Numbered from the stretch's first letter, positions 1-8,725 are shown. The stretch is 64,000 bases of DNA from RGIG3178 sp942492795 (GCA_942492795.1 OW818639.1:62001-126000); one strand, 5' to 3'. Notes: a model not told the origin generated them from the sequence alone. Program-made: numbers and translations.

Positions 1-681
1 ATCGGCTTTACGGGCGCGGGGTTGCCTCTGGGCGTTACGTTTTCGTTTTTGATCTCCTCGCCGCTGGTCGATCTCGGTTCGCTGATTCTTCTGATGAGCA
101 TCTTCGGTTGGAAAGTTGCAATCGCCTATGTGCTTGTCGGCCTCGTACTGGCGGTGAGCGGCGGCACGCTGATACAGAAATTCGGCATGGAAAAACACGT
201 GGAGGAATTCATCCTCAAAGCGGGCAGCGTGGATCTGGATACACCCGAATTGACCCGGCATGACCGCATCGAATATGCGTTTGAACAGGTGAAGGCAACG
301 GTCAAAAAGGTCGCGCCGTATATTGTCATCGGTGTGGCGATCGGCGCCATCATCCACAATGTGATCCCGGAACGTTGGATCATCTCTGTTCTGGGCAGCA
401 ACAATCCCTTCTCCGTCCCGTTGGCAACGCTTATCGGCGTGCCGATGTACGCAGACATCTTCGGAACAATACCCGTGGCGGAAAGCCTGTTTTTAAAGGG
501 CGCGGGACTGGGCACCGTCCTGTCGTTCATGATGGCGGTCACGGCGCTTTCGCTGCCGTCGATGATCATGCTGCGCAAGGCTGTGAAGCCTAAATTGCTT
601 GGCGTTTTTGTAGGCATCGTAACGTTCGGCATCATGCTGATCGGATTTCTGTTCAACGCGCTTCAATACCTGTTCATTTAA
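1..681 (+). CDS. ArsP/YraQ-type permease, C-terminal part (5' end outside window)
   Basis: The reading frame is open to the first base of the window, so the N-terminus is missing; 226 residues remain. They form several hydrophobic segments separated by one long soluble loop (about residues 60-105) rich in charged residues. The pattern, including the PLVD segment and the late PMYADIFGTIP stretch, fits the permease family PF03773 (YraQ/ArsP), known for export of arsenicals or as putative metal-thiol transporters. The next three genes follow on the same strand and end with an arsenate reductase, so arsenic or organoarsenical export across the cytoplasmic membrane is the likely job. The repressor gene (ArsR type) would be expected upstream, outside the window. 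Substrate is inferred from context, not from the sequence. Confidence 0.8.
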   Translation: MGFTGAGLPLGVTFSFLISSPLVDLGSLILLMSIFGWKVAIAYVLVGLVLAVSGGTLIQKFGMEKHVEEFILKAGSVDLDTPELTRHDRIEYAFEQVKATVKKVAPYIVIGVAIGAIIHNVIPERWIISVLGSNNPFSVPLATLIGVPMYADIFGTIPVAESLFLKGAGLGTVLSFMMAVTALSLPSMIMLRKAVKPKLLGVFVGIVTFGIMLIGFLFNALQYLFI

Positions 682-695
682 GGGAGGAAAGAACA

Positions 696-1502
696 ATGGC
701 AAAAACCTGGTATCCTGTCATCGATTATATGCTGTGCGAGGAATGCGGCATATGCAACGACTTTTGCCGGCACGATGTGTATGACAGAGCAAAAGCCCCG
801 TCTCCTGTGGTGACAAACCCGGACGGGTGCATCGAGAATTGCCACGGCTGCGGCAACCTTTGTCCCGCGGGTGCGATCACCTATGTCGGCGAGAACACAA
901 ACTGGACGCCGCCTTTCGGCGAAGCCTCCGATGATGCGATCTGCGGTTGCGGCGAGGGCTGCGCTTGCGGCAGCGGATGCGGCTGTTCGGACGGCACGGA
1001 TTGTACTGACGTCAACGTCGAATTTCTGTACCTCGATCTTGAAACCTGCGAGCGGTGCATGGCAACGGACAGCACGGTCGATTTTGCGGTGGATGCGCTT
1101 AGGGATGTCCTTTTGGAATTGGGCTATCGGATGAATGTGAACAAGGTGAACATTCAATCCGCCGAAATGGCGGAGCAATACCGCTTTTTAAGCTCCCCCA
1201 CCATCCGGGTGAACGGCACGGACATCTGCACGGATGTGCAGGAGAATGCCTGCTCCGACTGCGGGGACATCTGCGGAAGCGACATGGAATGCCGCGTGTT
1301 CGTCTACAAAGGAGAAGCCTATGACCAGCCGCCCAAAGCCATGATCATGGACGGCATCCTGCGCGCGATCTTCGCCCCAAAGGTAAATCCGCAGGAAACG
1401 CCCTACGTGCTGAGCGAAAACCTGAAAACGTTTTTCTCCGGTTCGGCTTCGCACTGCAGCGATGCATGCGGCTCATGCGAATGCGAGTGCGAGTGCAAGT
1501 AG
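696..1502 (+). CDS. Ferredoxin-DUF2703 fusion protein of the arsenic operon
   Basis: 268 residues, starting 14 bases after the permease with an AGGGAGG-type ribosome site. Residues 10-65 hold ferredoxin-like cysteine clusters (CEECGICNDFC, then CHGCGNLCP) able to bind Fe-S clusters. Residues 85-105 are a Cys/Gly-rich linker. Residues 107-230 match DUF2703: a TCERC motif followed by the late CSDCGDICGSDMECR cysteine group and a PPKAMI segment. The extreme C-terminus is again Cys-rich (CECECECK). DUF2703 proteins are often found in arsenic operons, but their reaction is not established. The fusion suggests electron transfer to a thiol/disulfide site used for arsenic handling; this is inference. 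More than 30 cysteines make it strikingly metal-binding. Cytoplasmic, with no signal peptide. Confidence 0.8.
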   Translation: MAKTWYPVIDYMLCEECGICNDFCRHDVYDRAKAPSPVVTNPDGCIENCHGCGNLCPAGAITYVGENTNWTPPFGEASDDAICGCGEGCACGSGCGCSDGTDCTDVNVEFLYLDLETCERCMATDSTVDFAVDALRDVLLELGYRMNVNKVNIQSAEMAEQYRFLSSPTIRVNGTDICTDVQENACSDCGDICGSDMECRVFVYKGEAYDQPPKAMIMDGILRAIFAPKVNPQETPYVLSENLKTFFSGSASHCSDACGSCECECECK

Positions 1503-1579
1503 AATAGATTTTACCGATTTTTTACCGGAAGCAAACGCCGAATTGGCGCTTGCGCTTTACATTAAAAGGAGACAATCAA

Positions 1580-1909
1580 ATGGCATTGTTTGGAAAAAAA
1601 GCTGACGCAACGAACACACAGCCCGGCAGCGCGCAAAGCGAGGCGCCGAAGTTGTTGGCGACGGATTTGAACGTGAAGATCCTCGGCTCCGGCTGCGACA
1701 AATGCAACGAACTGGAAGCCAACACATATGCGGCGCTTAGAGAACTTGGCATCGATGCCTCAATGGATCATGTCACCGATTTTGGCGAAATCGCGAAATA
1801 CGGCGTGATGTCAACACCCGCGCTTGTGGTAAACGGCAAGGTGGTATCCTACGGCAAGGTGCTGAAAACCGCCGACGTCGTAAAGCTTTTGCAAAAGATT
1901 CTCGGCTGA
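1580..1909 (+). CDS. Thioredoxin-like redox-active disulfide protein
   Basis: 109 residues. The ATG at 1580 is chosen because AAAAGGAG sits just upstream; an earlier in-frame start at 1550 has no ribosome site. After a short variable N-terminus the protein has a small thioredoxin fold with the active-site CDKC motif and the typical later MSTPALVVNGK segment (cis-Pro after STP). It matches the family of small redox-active disulfide proteins (TIGR00412 type), which often accompany ArsP-type permeases. Probable role: thiol-disulfide exchange, either reducing ArsC or handing an arsenic-thiol species to the permease. It lies 77 bases after the ferredoxin-DUF2703 gene and 29 before arsC, so it is almost certainly cotranscribed. 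Confidence 0.85.
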   Translation: MALFGKKADATNTQPGSAQSEAPKLLATDLNVKILGSGCDKCNELEANTYAALRELGIDASMDHVTDFGEIAKYGVMSTPALVVNGKVVSYGKVLKTADVVKLLQKILG

Positions 1910-1938
1910 GTTTCCGAAAAAGCCGACGGGAGGTACCG

Positions 1939-2352
1939 ATGGATAAACTGAAGGTCGCATTCGTCTGCGTGCACAATTCCTGCCGCAGCCAGATCGCAGA
2001 GGCGTTGGGCAAACTCCGATACGCCGATGTGTTTGAAAGCTATTCCGCGGGGACGGAAACGAAGCCGCATATCAATGCCGACGCCGTTAGGCTGATGAAA
2101 GAGATTTACGGCATCGACATGGAACAGACGCAGCGCAGCAAGCTTATCGATGCGTTGCCAAAGGTGGATATCGTCGTGACGATGGGCTGCAACGTCGAAT
2201 GCCCGTACTTGCCGAGCAAGCACCGCGAGGACTGGGGGCTTGAAGACCCGAGCGGCCACGATGACGCGTTCTTTTTGCAGACCATCGGACTGGTCGAACA
2301 AAAGCTGCAATCGCTGGCACAGCGGATACAGGACAAGACCATCGCGCTGTAA
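1939..2352 (+). CDS. arsC: Arsenate reductase, low-molecular-weight phosphatase type
   Basis: 137 residues beginning at an ATG behind GGGAGG. The N-terminal CVHNSCR loop is the C-x5-R phosphate/arsenate-binding signature of the LMW-PTP-like arsenate reductases (thioredoxin-coupled ArsC), followed by SQIAEA. Later residues include VTMGC and the ED-PSG motif, both typical of this ArsC class. It reduces arsenate to arsenite in the cytoplasm using disulfide exchange, for which the thioredoxin-like protein encoded just upstream is a natural partner. It is the last gene of the operon: a GC-rich hairpin with a TTCG loop follows within 25 bases of the stop codon. Confidence 0.92.
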   Translation: MDKLKVAFVCVHNSCRSQIAEALGKLRYADVFESYSAGTETKPHINADAVRLMKEIYGIDMEQTQRSKLIDALPKVDIVVTMGCNVECPYLPSKHREDWGLEDPSGHDDAFFLQTIGLVEQKLQSLAQRIQDKTIAL

Positions 2353-2372
2353 ACTTCCGTATACAAACAGAG

Positions 2373-2416
2373 GCTGCCTTCGGGCAGCTTTAGGTCATCG
2401 ACAAAGTCGATGACCT
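2373..2416 (+). terminator. Tandem hairpins ending the arsenic operon
   Basis: A GGCTGCC/GGCAGC stem with a TTCG loop (2373-2388) followed by TTTA, then immediately a second perfect 10-bp stem AGGTCATCGA/TCGATGACCT (2392-2416). They lie directly after arsC. The T-run is short, so termination may be partial. Confidence 0.55.
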
Positions 2417-2740
2417 TCAAGTGGGAATCCTGTCCGGGTCGCTACCGCAAATTTTGACCCCTCTGAAAAAGCATGGGCTCAGCCTTCGTTGCTGCTTGGC
2501 TTCACCTCATGTTTTCAGAACCTCCGCTTCACTTTATCCTCCACCGGAGGCGTTCAGCTTCGGTTCCCGCTCTGGCTAAAAACGTTCCACTGGAACGTTT
2601 TCTATACGCTTCGCGCCCCCTTGAGCAACCCCCAGGAACGCCGTTTTTTTGAGAAAAAACGGCGGGTAAAGGTGTTTTCCGACGCGCATGTCGCCGGAAA
2701 ACGGATTTCATCACGATGATATTGGTTTGTTGACACTCTG

Positions 2741-2764
2741 GGGCTGCCTTCGGGCAGCCTTTTC
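2741..2764 (+). terminator. GC-rich hairpin with T-run, copy of the one after arsC
   Basis: GGGCTGCC stem, TTC loop, GGGCAGCC stem, then TTTT. Nearly the same sequence as the hairpin at 2373-2388, so the two bracket a roughly 370-bp segment. It terminates whatever reads into this region. Confidence 0.5.
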
Positions 2765-2853
2765 TGTTGCCGGATGCCTTTTTTTCCCTCAAAAAGGCGG
2801 TTTGCGTGACAATGCGGGATATGTCGCATAGTGTATTGCAGGAGGGGATATTC

Positions 2854-3552
2854 ATGCAACCCATACGACCCAACCAAAAGGCCGGCATAGCCATGCGTGA
2901 AATCAAGCGGTCGTTTACCTATAGAGATGTGAGCGTGCTTACCCTGAGCATCCAATATCCGCAGGTGAGCCTGGCCAACAATGCGATGGCGCAGATGCGC
3001 ATCAACAACCGAATCCGTACACAGGTTTCCGGCTATATCAAAACCGTTTCAACATCGCTTTACCGCGATGCGATCAACAATTACCAAAGCGCACAGCAGA
3101 ACGGGTATCCGTTCCATGCGTTTGAAGCCGTATTGAACTATACGGTCGCCTACAATATGAACTGCCATCTGAGCATGTACCGCGATCAATACGAATTCAC
3201 AGGCGGCGCGCACGGCAACACAATCCGCTCCTCCGATACATACAATCTGCGCACGGGAGCGACGCTGCCTCTATCCTCTTATTTTCAGCCGTACCAGAAC
3301 TACCGCCGCATCCTGATGTGTGCAATCCTGCGGCAGGCGGATGAGAACATGCGTCAGGACCCCGTGTATTTTGACAACTACGCGGTGCTGATCATGCAGA
3401 ACTTCAACGAGGAAAGCTACTTTCTGACGCCGAACGGCATCGCATTGTATTTCCAGCAATACGACATTGCGCCTTACGCGGCGGGCATCGTGGTTTTTAT
3501 CGTGCCTTACAGCCTGTTGCATTGGTATCCTGTTTGCGTGCAGCGGGTTTAA
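2854..3552 (+). CDS. DUF4163/DUF3298 (RsiV-like) domain protein
   Basis: 232 residues. The ATG at 2854 follows GGAGGGG; an upstream in-frame ATG at 2767 lies in the hairpin region and has no ribosome site. The central FTGGAHGN motif and the flanking strands match the DUF4163-DUF3298 pair seen in RsiV anti-sigma factors and in PdaC-type deacetylases. No signal peptide or membrane segment is visible, so this is a free-standing version, probably cytoplasmic unless exported by an unrecognised route. Function unknown; related domains bind lysozyme or cell-wall ligands. A 140-bp gap separates it from the next gene. Confidence 0.7.
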   Translation: MQPIRPNQKAGIAMREIKRSFTYRDVSVLTLSIQYPQVSLANNAMAQMRINNRIRTQVSGYIKTVSTSLYRDAINNYQSAQQNGYPFHAFEAVLNYTVAYNMNCHLSMYRDQYEFTGGAHGNTIRSSDTYNLRTGATLPLSSYFQPYQNYRRILMCAILRQADENMRQDPVYFDNYAVLIMQNFNEESYFLTPNGIALYFQQYDIAPYAAGIVVFIVPYSLLHWYPVCVQRV

Positions 3553-3693
3553 ACGAAAAACTTTGCAGCGCGATGCGTTTGTTAAAAAAAGCGGCGGATC
3601 GTCTGAAACGGTATACGCTGCTTTTAAGGCGCGCCGCGTATTTTTTTTGCAAACGGGCAATATACGCAAAGGAACCTTGAAAGGAGTCTGCAA

Positions 3694-3960
3694 ATGGGCA
3701 TCATAAGCTGGATCATCATAGGCGCGCTCGCCGGTTGGATCGGCAGTATGTTTACCGGGAACGACGCCAGGATGGGAGCGGGATCGAATATTTTGGTCGG
3801 CATCATCGGCGGCGTTGTCGGCGGTTTTCTGTTCAACCTGTTTGGCGGCGTTGGCATCACCGGCTTCAACATTTGGAGCCTGATGGTGGCAACCCTCGGA
3901 TCCATCGTATTTTTGATGATCGTCAATATGTTTTCAAGAAAACCCGCCGAAAGGGAGTGA
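3694..3960 (+). CDS. GlsB/YeaQ/YmgE-family small membrane protein
   Basis: 88 residues, ATG behind AAGGAG. Three hydrophobic Gly-rich segments with the motif GALAGWIGSMFTG near the N-terminus and GIIGGVVGGFLFN in the middle are characteristic of the transglycosylase-associated family PF04226. These short inner-membrane proteins are linked to stress responses in several bacteria, but no enzymatic activity is established. Single-gene unit followed by a terminator. Confidence 0.88.
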   Translation: MGIISWIIIGALAGWIGSMFTGNDARMGAGSNILVGIIGGVVGGFLFNLFGGVGITGFNIWSLMVATLGSIVFLMIVNMFSRKPAERE

Positions 3961-4035
3961 TCCTCCCGGCGGAGAAACGCCGAATAGTTTCCGCAACACT
4001 TTTTTTGCGGAAGTCTCCGGACTTTTAATCCGTTG

Positions 4036-4068
4036 AAAAAGTCGCCTGGCATATGCCCGGCGACTTTT
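4036..4068. terminator. Bidirectional terminator between convergent genes
   Basis: A-run, GTCGCC stem with an inner GGCATATGCC palindrome, GGCGAC, T-run. It serves the YeaQ-type gene on the plus strand and the reductase gene on the minus strand. Confidence 0.8.
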
Positions 4069-4085
4069 CTCTCGTATTATGCGCT

Positions 4086-5027
4086 TTATTGCTGCGGCAA
4101 TGATTCTGTTCCGTACGATTGCTCCATCTGAGCAATCCTTTTATAGATCCCGTCGTTGGCCGGCGTTGCGACACCGCATTCGCGGCCCATGCGCGTCACC
4201 GTGCCCGCGAAAAGTTCCACTTCGGTTTTGCGCTTTGCCTCCACATCCTGCAGCATGGACGGTTTCCCGCTCGGGTCGAGCTTTCCCAATATGTCCAGCC
4301 AATATTGCAAATCCTCTTCACCAAGCGCAACGCCTCTTTTTTGTGCCAGCGCTAGGACCTCGCGCATCGCCTTAATCATCGTTTCGCGTGCTTCCCCGTC
4401 CTTTTGAATATCCGAAAAGGTGCCGCCATACACCGCCAGCGTCTGGTTGACGCCGACGTTTGTCATCCATTTGCCCCACATGCGCTTTTTCATATCCGTG
4501 CATACCTCATAGGGTAGCCCGGTCCTTTCAAAGAACCGCGCGACGCGCAAAACCTTTTGCATTGACGGGCTTTTTTCATGTACGCCGATGCACAGTTTGC
4601 CGATGTTGGCATACCGCAGCCGGTTGTTGACCTTGAGCGCGTCCATCTCCTGCGCAACGCATAGGATGACTCTGTCCCATCCGTATGCGTTGGCTATGAT
4701 CTCTTCGCTGGATATGCCGTTGAGCATCGAGAGCAGAATGGTGTTTGGCCCTATCCTGTTTTCGACCATTTTGATCGCATCGTTCAAGTCGTTGAACTTC
4801 ACGGCAAACATGACCAGATCGTCCGTCTGACCGGTTTGTTCGGGCGATGCAAATTCGAAATCGTGCCGGATGCCGTTGACAAAAACGCCGTCGCGCTTAT
4901 ACCGCCCGATGCGCTGCGCGTCTGCGATGAATTTCAGATTGGCTTTGTCCATCCGCTGTGCAATTCGCTCTGCGAACAGTACGCCCAGCGCACCGAAGCC
5001 GATGATAGATACTTTTTGGATTTCCAT
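4086..5027 (-). CDS. Ketopantoate reductase (ApbA/PanE) family protein
   Basis: 313 residues. The N-terminus has the Rossmann dinucleotide motif GFGALG at residues 10-15. The middle carries the LSMLNGISSEE segment and the C-terminal helical domain KKRMWGKWMTNVGVNQTLAVYG, both classic for ApbA/PanE. The family reduces 2-dehydropantoate to pantoate with NADPH in coenzyme A synthesis. No other pan genes are near, and Clostridia often carry several paralogues, so the precise substrate is uncertain. Monocistronic, sharing its terminator with the convergent YeaQ-type gene. Confidence 0.85.
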   Translation of the reverse strand: MEIQKVSIIGFGALGVLFAERIAQRMDKANLKFIADAQRIGRYKRDGVFVNGIRHDFEFASPEQTGQTDDLVMFAVKFNDLNDAIKMVENRIGPNTILLSMLNGISSEEIIANAYGWDRVILCVAQEMDALKVNNRLRYANIGKLCIGVHEKSPSMQKVLRVARFFERTGLPYEVCTDMKKRMWGKWMTNVGVNQTLAVYGGTFSDIQKDGEARETMIKAMREVLALAQKRGVALGEEDLQYWLDILGKLDPSGKPSMLQDVEAKRKTEVELFAGTVTRMGRECGVATPANDGIYKRIAQMEQSYGTESLPQQ

Positions 5028-5191
5028 CCCGATCCCCGCTTTCCATGCTTTGCATAAATTGTATCACCGATCGCATGTTCGCTCAATGCAACGGGTAAAT
5101 TCGGCCACAGTTGCCGTCTGTTTTTTTGTGTTAAAAACATCACCATCATAAACAATATCCGTTCTTTTTTAACGTTACAAAGTTCTGAAAT

Positions 5192-5220
5192 TTGTATTAT
5201 TAAAAAAACTGTGATATCCT
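5192..5220 (+). promoter_or_regulatory. Candidate sigma-A promoter of the glycosyltransferase pair
   Basis: TTGTAT (-35) at 5192-5197 and TATCCT (-10) at 5215-5220 with a 17-base spacer in an AT-rich region, about 40 bases before the first start codon. Confidence 0.45.
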
Positions 5221-5262
5221 ATATTCAATCAATGCTTTAGAATATCGCACATAGGAAAGGTG

Positions 5263-6543
5263 ATGAACGTGTTCGATCAACAGGTGCAAAAAATCGGAAT
5301 CGGCTTTGCCACGGGCAGAAGAAGCTTTCAGCAGGTGCTCAAAACGTATGCATACAACTGGATGGAGAGCGGGGTCACAGACCAGAGCATCAAGGTCGAC
5401 GTCTTTGTCGCCTATGATCTGAGCTACAACAATACCACCGTTTCAGACTACACGGATATACCCCCCGATGTGCTGAATCTGTTTGACCGCGTCCATTTCA
5501 TCGGTAACCACTATATCAAACGGGAGGTCGCTCAACTCATCGAACAGGGCGTGCTGAGTGAGGAATCAGCACGCCTTTTGTTTTGTGCCGGTTATGGCGG
5601 CAAGCGCAATGCGCTGCTTTTTGCGGCGATCAAACATGGCATCCGCTCCCTTTTGTTTCTCGACGACGACGAATACCCGCTGGCGGTGACCAGGACCCGC
5701 GCCTATGCCATCTGGAGCGGCCAGCATGTGCTCAACACCCACCTGGAGCATATCCGCTACGCAGACATCACGCACGGACACCATTGCGGATACATTTCTC
5801 CCATACCGCAGATCGAGTTCAACGATACGCTCAAGGAGGATGATTTCCGCATCTTCATCGAAGCCATCAGCAACGATATCCTGAACTGGGACAACATCCG
5901 CAATGTCATCCGAAACGGCGGCGTCACCTATGCGGATACCAATGTTCTGATCAGCGAAGAAGCGCTCAGCGTGCGCGAGCACAACAAAGCCAAATTTATT
6001 TCCGGCGCGAACCTTTGCATCAACCTCACGCAGCCACAGCGCGTTTTCCCGTTTTACAACCCGCCGGGCGCACGGGGTGAAGATACGTTTCTAAGTACGC
6101 TTTTGCACGAACGCACCGTGCTGCGCGTGCCGTGCTACACCTTCCACGACGGCTTTTCCACCTACCAGCACATCATGAACGGCGTGTTGCCCACCAAACT
6201 CAAGACCGTCCGCTCCGATGAAGAGGCCGTCGCAGAACGGTTCTATCGCGCGTGCCTCGGCTGGGTGCGCTACAAACCGCTTTTGCTGTACATCACACAG
6301 CACAGCCGCTACGAATCGCTTATTCGGGACATGAAGCAGAAGCTCGCTTCAACGCTGCCCAAGATCAGCGCGTATTTCGGCAAGGAGGAGTTTATGGGCA
6401 TCGAACAGGAACTGGCGCGGTATCACAGAAACGTCCGCGCACACTATGCGCAGTTTATCAAGACGCAGGCCGCCTGGGCGGATATCATGCGGTATATGAA
6501 CGAATCCAATCGTGATGATATTGTGAGTGAAGCGATTGTTTGA
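5263..6543 (+). CDS. Putative glycosyltransferase with LFLDDDEYP motif
   Basis: About 426 residues. The start is uncertain: GTG 5260, ATG 5263 and GTG 5269 are all in frame, and AGGAAAGG at 5253-5260 is best spaced for 5269. An early GIGFATGRR segment and the central LLFLDDDEYP run resemble the nucleotide-sugar and DxD metal-binding elements of GT-A glycosyltransferases. The C-terminal 90 residues look helical. No signal peptide or transmembrane segment, so cytoplasmic or peripheral. Its 3' end overlaps the next glycosyltransferase gene by 17 bases, so the two are translationally coupled and likely act in one glycan or cell-surface polymer pathway. The family assignment is tentative. Confidence 0.6.
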   Translation: MNVFDQQVQKIGIGFATGRRSFQQVLKTYAYNWMESGVTDQSIKVDVFVAYDLSYNNTTVSDYTDIPPDVLNLFDRVHFIGNHYIKREVAQLIEQGVLSEESARLLFCAGYGGKRNALLFAAIKHGIRSLLFLDDDEYPLAVTRTRAYAIWSGQHVLNTHLEHIRYADITHGHHCGYISPIPQIEFNDTLKEDDFRIFIEAISNDILNWDNIRNVIRNGGVTYADTNVLISEEALSVREHNKAKFISGANLCINLTQPQRVFPFYNPPGARGEDTFLSTLLHERTVLRVPCYTFHDGFSTYQHIMNGVLPTKLKTVRSDEEAVAERFYRACLGWVRYKPLLLYITQHSRYESLIRDMKQKLASTLPKISAYFGKEEFMGIEQELARYHRNVRAHYAQFIKTQAAWADIMRYMNESNRDDIVSEAIV

Positions 6544-7666
6544 CCTTGCGAAATTTCGCCAGGAGGAGTTTTCAAGGCGGGAAGCCAACCTAGATAAGGC
6601 GCACCGCCAGCGTTTGCACGAGTCGGACGCCACTTTGGGGGCGCTGCACATCGTGTATGTTCTCACGCATACCGGTGTATGCGGCGGCACCAAGATCATT
6701 TTGGAGCACGCCAGCCATCTGGTTGCGCACGGGCAGAACGTGACGCTGGTAAGCCATTTTGAAAAGCCCGATTGGTTTCCCATCGACGGACGTGTCGGCT
6801 ATATTCGGGTTCCCTTTGAAGAGGAGCTAACCTTTGGCATCCCCGCTTGCGATGTTATCGTCGCGACCTATTGGCGGGAGATCTTCGAATGTATTTTGCG
6901 AAACATCGCCCCCGTCGTCTATTTCGAACAGGGGGATTACCATCTGTTCGACTATGAGCATGTAAGCGAGCGCGAACGCAACTATATCCAAACGCAATAC
7001 CGGACTGTGCCGTTTATTTTCACCGTGTCGCCGGGCGCTGCAGCGACGATCAGGCACATCTATCACCGGAATGCAACGGTGATCCCAAACGCGATCGACC
7101 ATCGTATTTTTCACCCCGGACAAAAAGAGCCTGCGCCGCCCGATGTGCTCCGCATTGCGATGATCGGCAGCGAAAGCAACGATTTCAAGCGCACAAGCGA
7201 TATTCTAAAGGCGCTTGGGGATTTGCAAAGCAGGGGGCATGCAGTAGAATTGTATTGGGTATCGCCAGATATGCCGCAAAACCCGCAAGGGCGCCTCGCA
7301 GTCAATCCGACGCAGAGCATCATCGGCGATTTTTTGCGCAGTGCCGATTATCTGATATCCGCCTCCACGTACGAGTCTTTCTCTTTGCCGCCGCTTGAAG
7401 CGATGGCCTGCGGCTGCGCGGTCGTAACCACGAAGAACAAGGGTGTACTTTCCTATGCGCGGGAGGGGGAAAACTGCGTCTTTGTCCCGATGCAAAACCC
7501 CTGCGCTATAGCGCACGCAATCGAAGCGCTGCATGCCGACAAAGCCTTGCGGGAGAACATCATGCACGGCGGTTACGAAACAGCCAAACGGTTCAGCTGG
7601 GAGACTGTGACGCCGCAGCTAATCGCATATTACCGCGAAGTTGCGCGCTTCAGACCCGTACCATAG
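6527..7666 (+). CDS. Glycosyltransferase family 4-type protein (GT-B fold)
   Basis: 379 residues from a GTG start inside the end of the previous gene. Residues 40-60 hold VLTHTGVCGGTKIILEHA, the N-terminal Gly-rich element of GT4 enzymes. Residues 185-200 hold VIPNAIDHRIFHP, and the C-terminal half has YESFSLPPLEAMACG, the E-x7-E nucleotide-sugar site of the family. These enzymes transfer a sugar from an NDP- or phospho-sugar donor to a lipid- or polysaccharide-type acceptor at the cytoplasmic face of the membrane. Acceptor and donor are not deducible. Confidence 0.88.
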   Translation: MKRLFDLAKFRQEEFSRREANLDKAHRQRLHESDATLGALHIVYVLTHTGVCGGTKIILEHASHLVAHGQNVTLVSHFEKPDWFPIDGRVGYIRVPFEEELTFGIPACDVIVATYWREIFECILRNIAPVVYFEQGDYHLFDYEHVSERERNYIQTQYRTVPFIFTVSPGAAATIRHIYHRNATVIPNAIDHRIFHPGQKEPAPPDVLRIAMIGSESNDFKRTSDILKALGDLQSRGHAVELYWVSPDMPQNPQGRLAVNPTQSIIGDFLRSADYLISASTYESFSLPPLEAMACGCAVVTTKNKGVLSYAREGENCVFVPMQNPCAIAHAIEALHADKALRENIMHGGYETAKRFSWETVTPQLIAYYREVARFRPVP

Positions 7667-7756
7667 CGCGCGTTTGTCTCCAACGATCCGAATCGCGCAA
7701 CGGCGGTCAAGAATTATGTGCATTTTAACGCTATCCTTGTAAAAGGAGGTGAGGCA

Positions 7757-8650
7757 TTGCAGCAAAACGAACAGGTATTGGCGGTACGCAACATGCAATC
7801 GTACATCGACGCGCACGTCCGTGAACCCATCACACTTTACCAGCTTGCGCGGTGTGCGAACTATTCGCCGACCCACAGCGCGCATCTTTTTAAACAGTAC
7901 ACCGGCCGTGCGCCGTTTGAGTACATCCGCGCCATCCGGTTATCCAAGGCGGCACTTACATTGCGCGACGGGGGCGGCCGTGTCGTGGACGTCGCGTTCG
8001 ATTTTGTGTTCGACTCGCACGAGGGGTTTACGCGCGCTTTTTCCAGAGAATTTGGCATATCCCCAAAACGGTACCGCAAACAAACGCCGCCGATTCCGCT
8101 GTTTATTCCGTTTGCCGCACATGGCTCCGTCCATACGTTTAAAGGAGGCACCGACATGTCGGAAAAAATTCAAACCGTATTCGTTCAGGTCGTAGAGCGG
8201 AGCGAGCGCAAGCTTCTGCTCAAACGAGCAAAGCAGGCATCGGAGTATTTTGCCTATTGCGAAGAAGTCGGCTGCGACATCTATGCTCTTTTGTCCAGCG
8301 TCAAGGAAGCACTGTATGAACCCGTAGGGCTGTGGCTGCCGGATAAGCTGATCGCGCCGGGTACATCCAGATATGTACAGGGTGTGGAACTGCCGATGGA
8401 TTATGACAACGCCGTGCCGGACGGGTATGACCTGATCACATTGCCGCCGTGCAAGATGATGGTGTTTCAGGGGGAACCGTTTGACGACGACGATTTTGAA
8501 AATGCGATAGCGGTCGTTGAGAAGGTGATCGACACATACGATCCGCAACCGTACGGCTTCGCCTGGGCGGACGACGAGGCGCCGCGTTTTCAGCTTGAAC
8601 CGATGGGTTACCGCGGCTACATGGAAGCGCGCCCCGTAAGACCGCTATAA
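7757..8650 (+). CDS. AraC-type regulator with C-terminal GyrI-like ligand domain
   Basis: 297 residues from a TTG start placed ideally behind AAAAGGAGGTGA (7741-7752); the longer frame from 7718 lacks a ribosome site. Residues 10-105 are the double helix-turn-helix of AraC/XylS proteins (YSPTHSAHLFKQYTG, then FDSHEGFTRAFSREFGISPKRYR). Residues 130-297 form a GyrI/SOUL-like small-molecule-binding domain. The architecture is that of Rob/BmrR-style transcription activators that sense lipophilic compounds. Neighbours give no obvious target; autoregulation is likely but unproven. Confidence 0.88.
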   Translation: MQQNEQVLAVRNMQSYIDAHVREPITLYQLARCANYSPTHSAHLFKQYTGRAPFEYIRAIRLSKAALTLRDGGGRVVDVAFDFVFDSHEGFTRAFSREFGISPKRYRKQTPPIPLFIPFAAHGSVHTFKGGTDMSEKIQTVFVQVVERSERKLLLKRAKQASEYFAYCEEVGCDIYALLSSVKEALYEPVGLWLPDKLIAPGTSRYVQGVELPMDYDNAVPDGYDLITLPPCKMMVFQGEPFDDDDFENAIAVVEKVIDTYDPQPYGFAWADDEAPRFQLEPMGYRGYMEARPVRPL

Positions 8651-8694
8651 TATAAAAACGATCGGGGCATTTGGTCATCACTCTGTTGATAAAC

Positions 8695-8725
8695 AAAACG
8701 GCGGTGCGCCTGCACCGCCGTTTTT
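8695..8725. terminator. Bidirectional terminator
   Basis: AAAACGGCGGTGC stem, GCCT loop, GCACCGCCGTTTTT. It separates the AraC-type gene from the convergent epimerase gene, whose stop codon lies within the T-run. Confidence 0.85.

Larger units (their letters stand above)
2353..2853. other. 500-bp non-coding region packed with hairpins
   Basis: No convincing gene. Besides the two hairpins after arsC it holds three more perfect or near-perfect stems: AAAACGTTCC/GGAACGTTTT (2579-2601), CGCCGTTTTTT/AAAAAACGGCG (2639-2664) and GTTTTCCG/CGGAAAAC (2674-2702). It ends with a second copy of the GGGCTGCC-ttc-GGGCAGCC terminator-like hairpin (2741-2764). The short open frames here have no ribosome sites or recognisable products. 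Confidence 0.5.
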
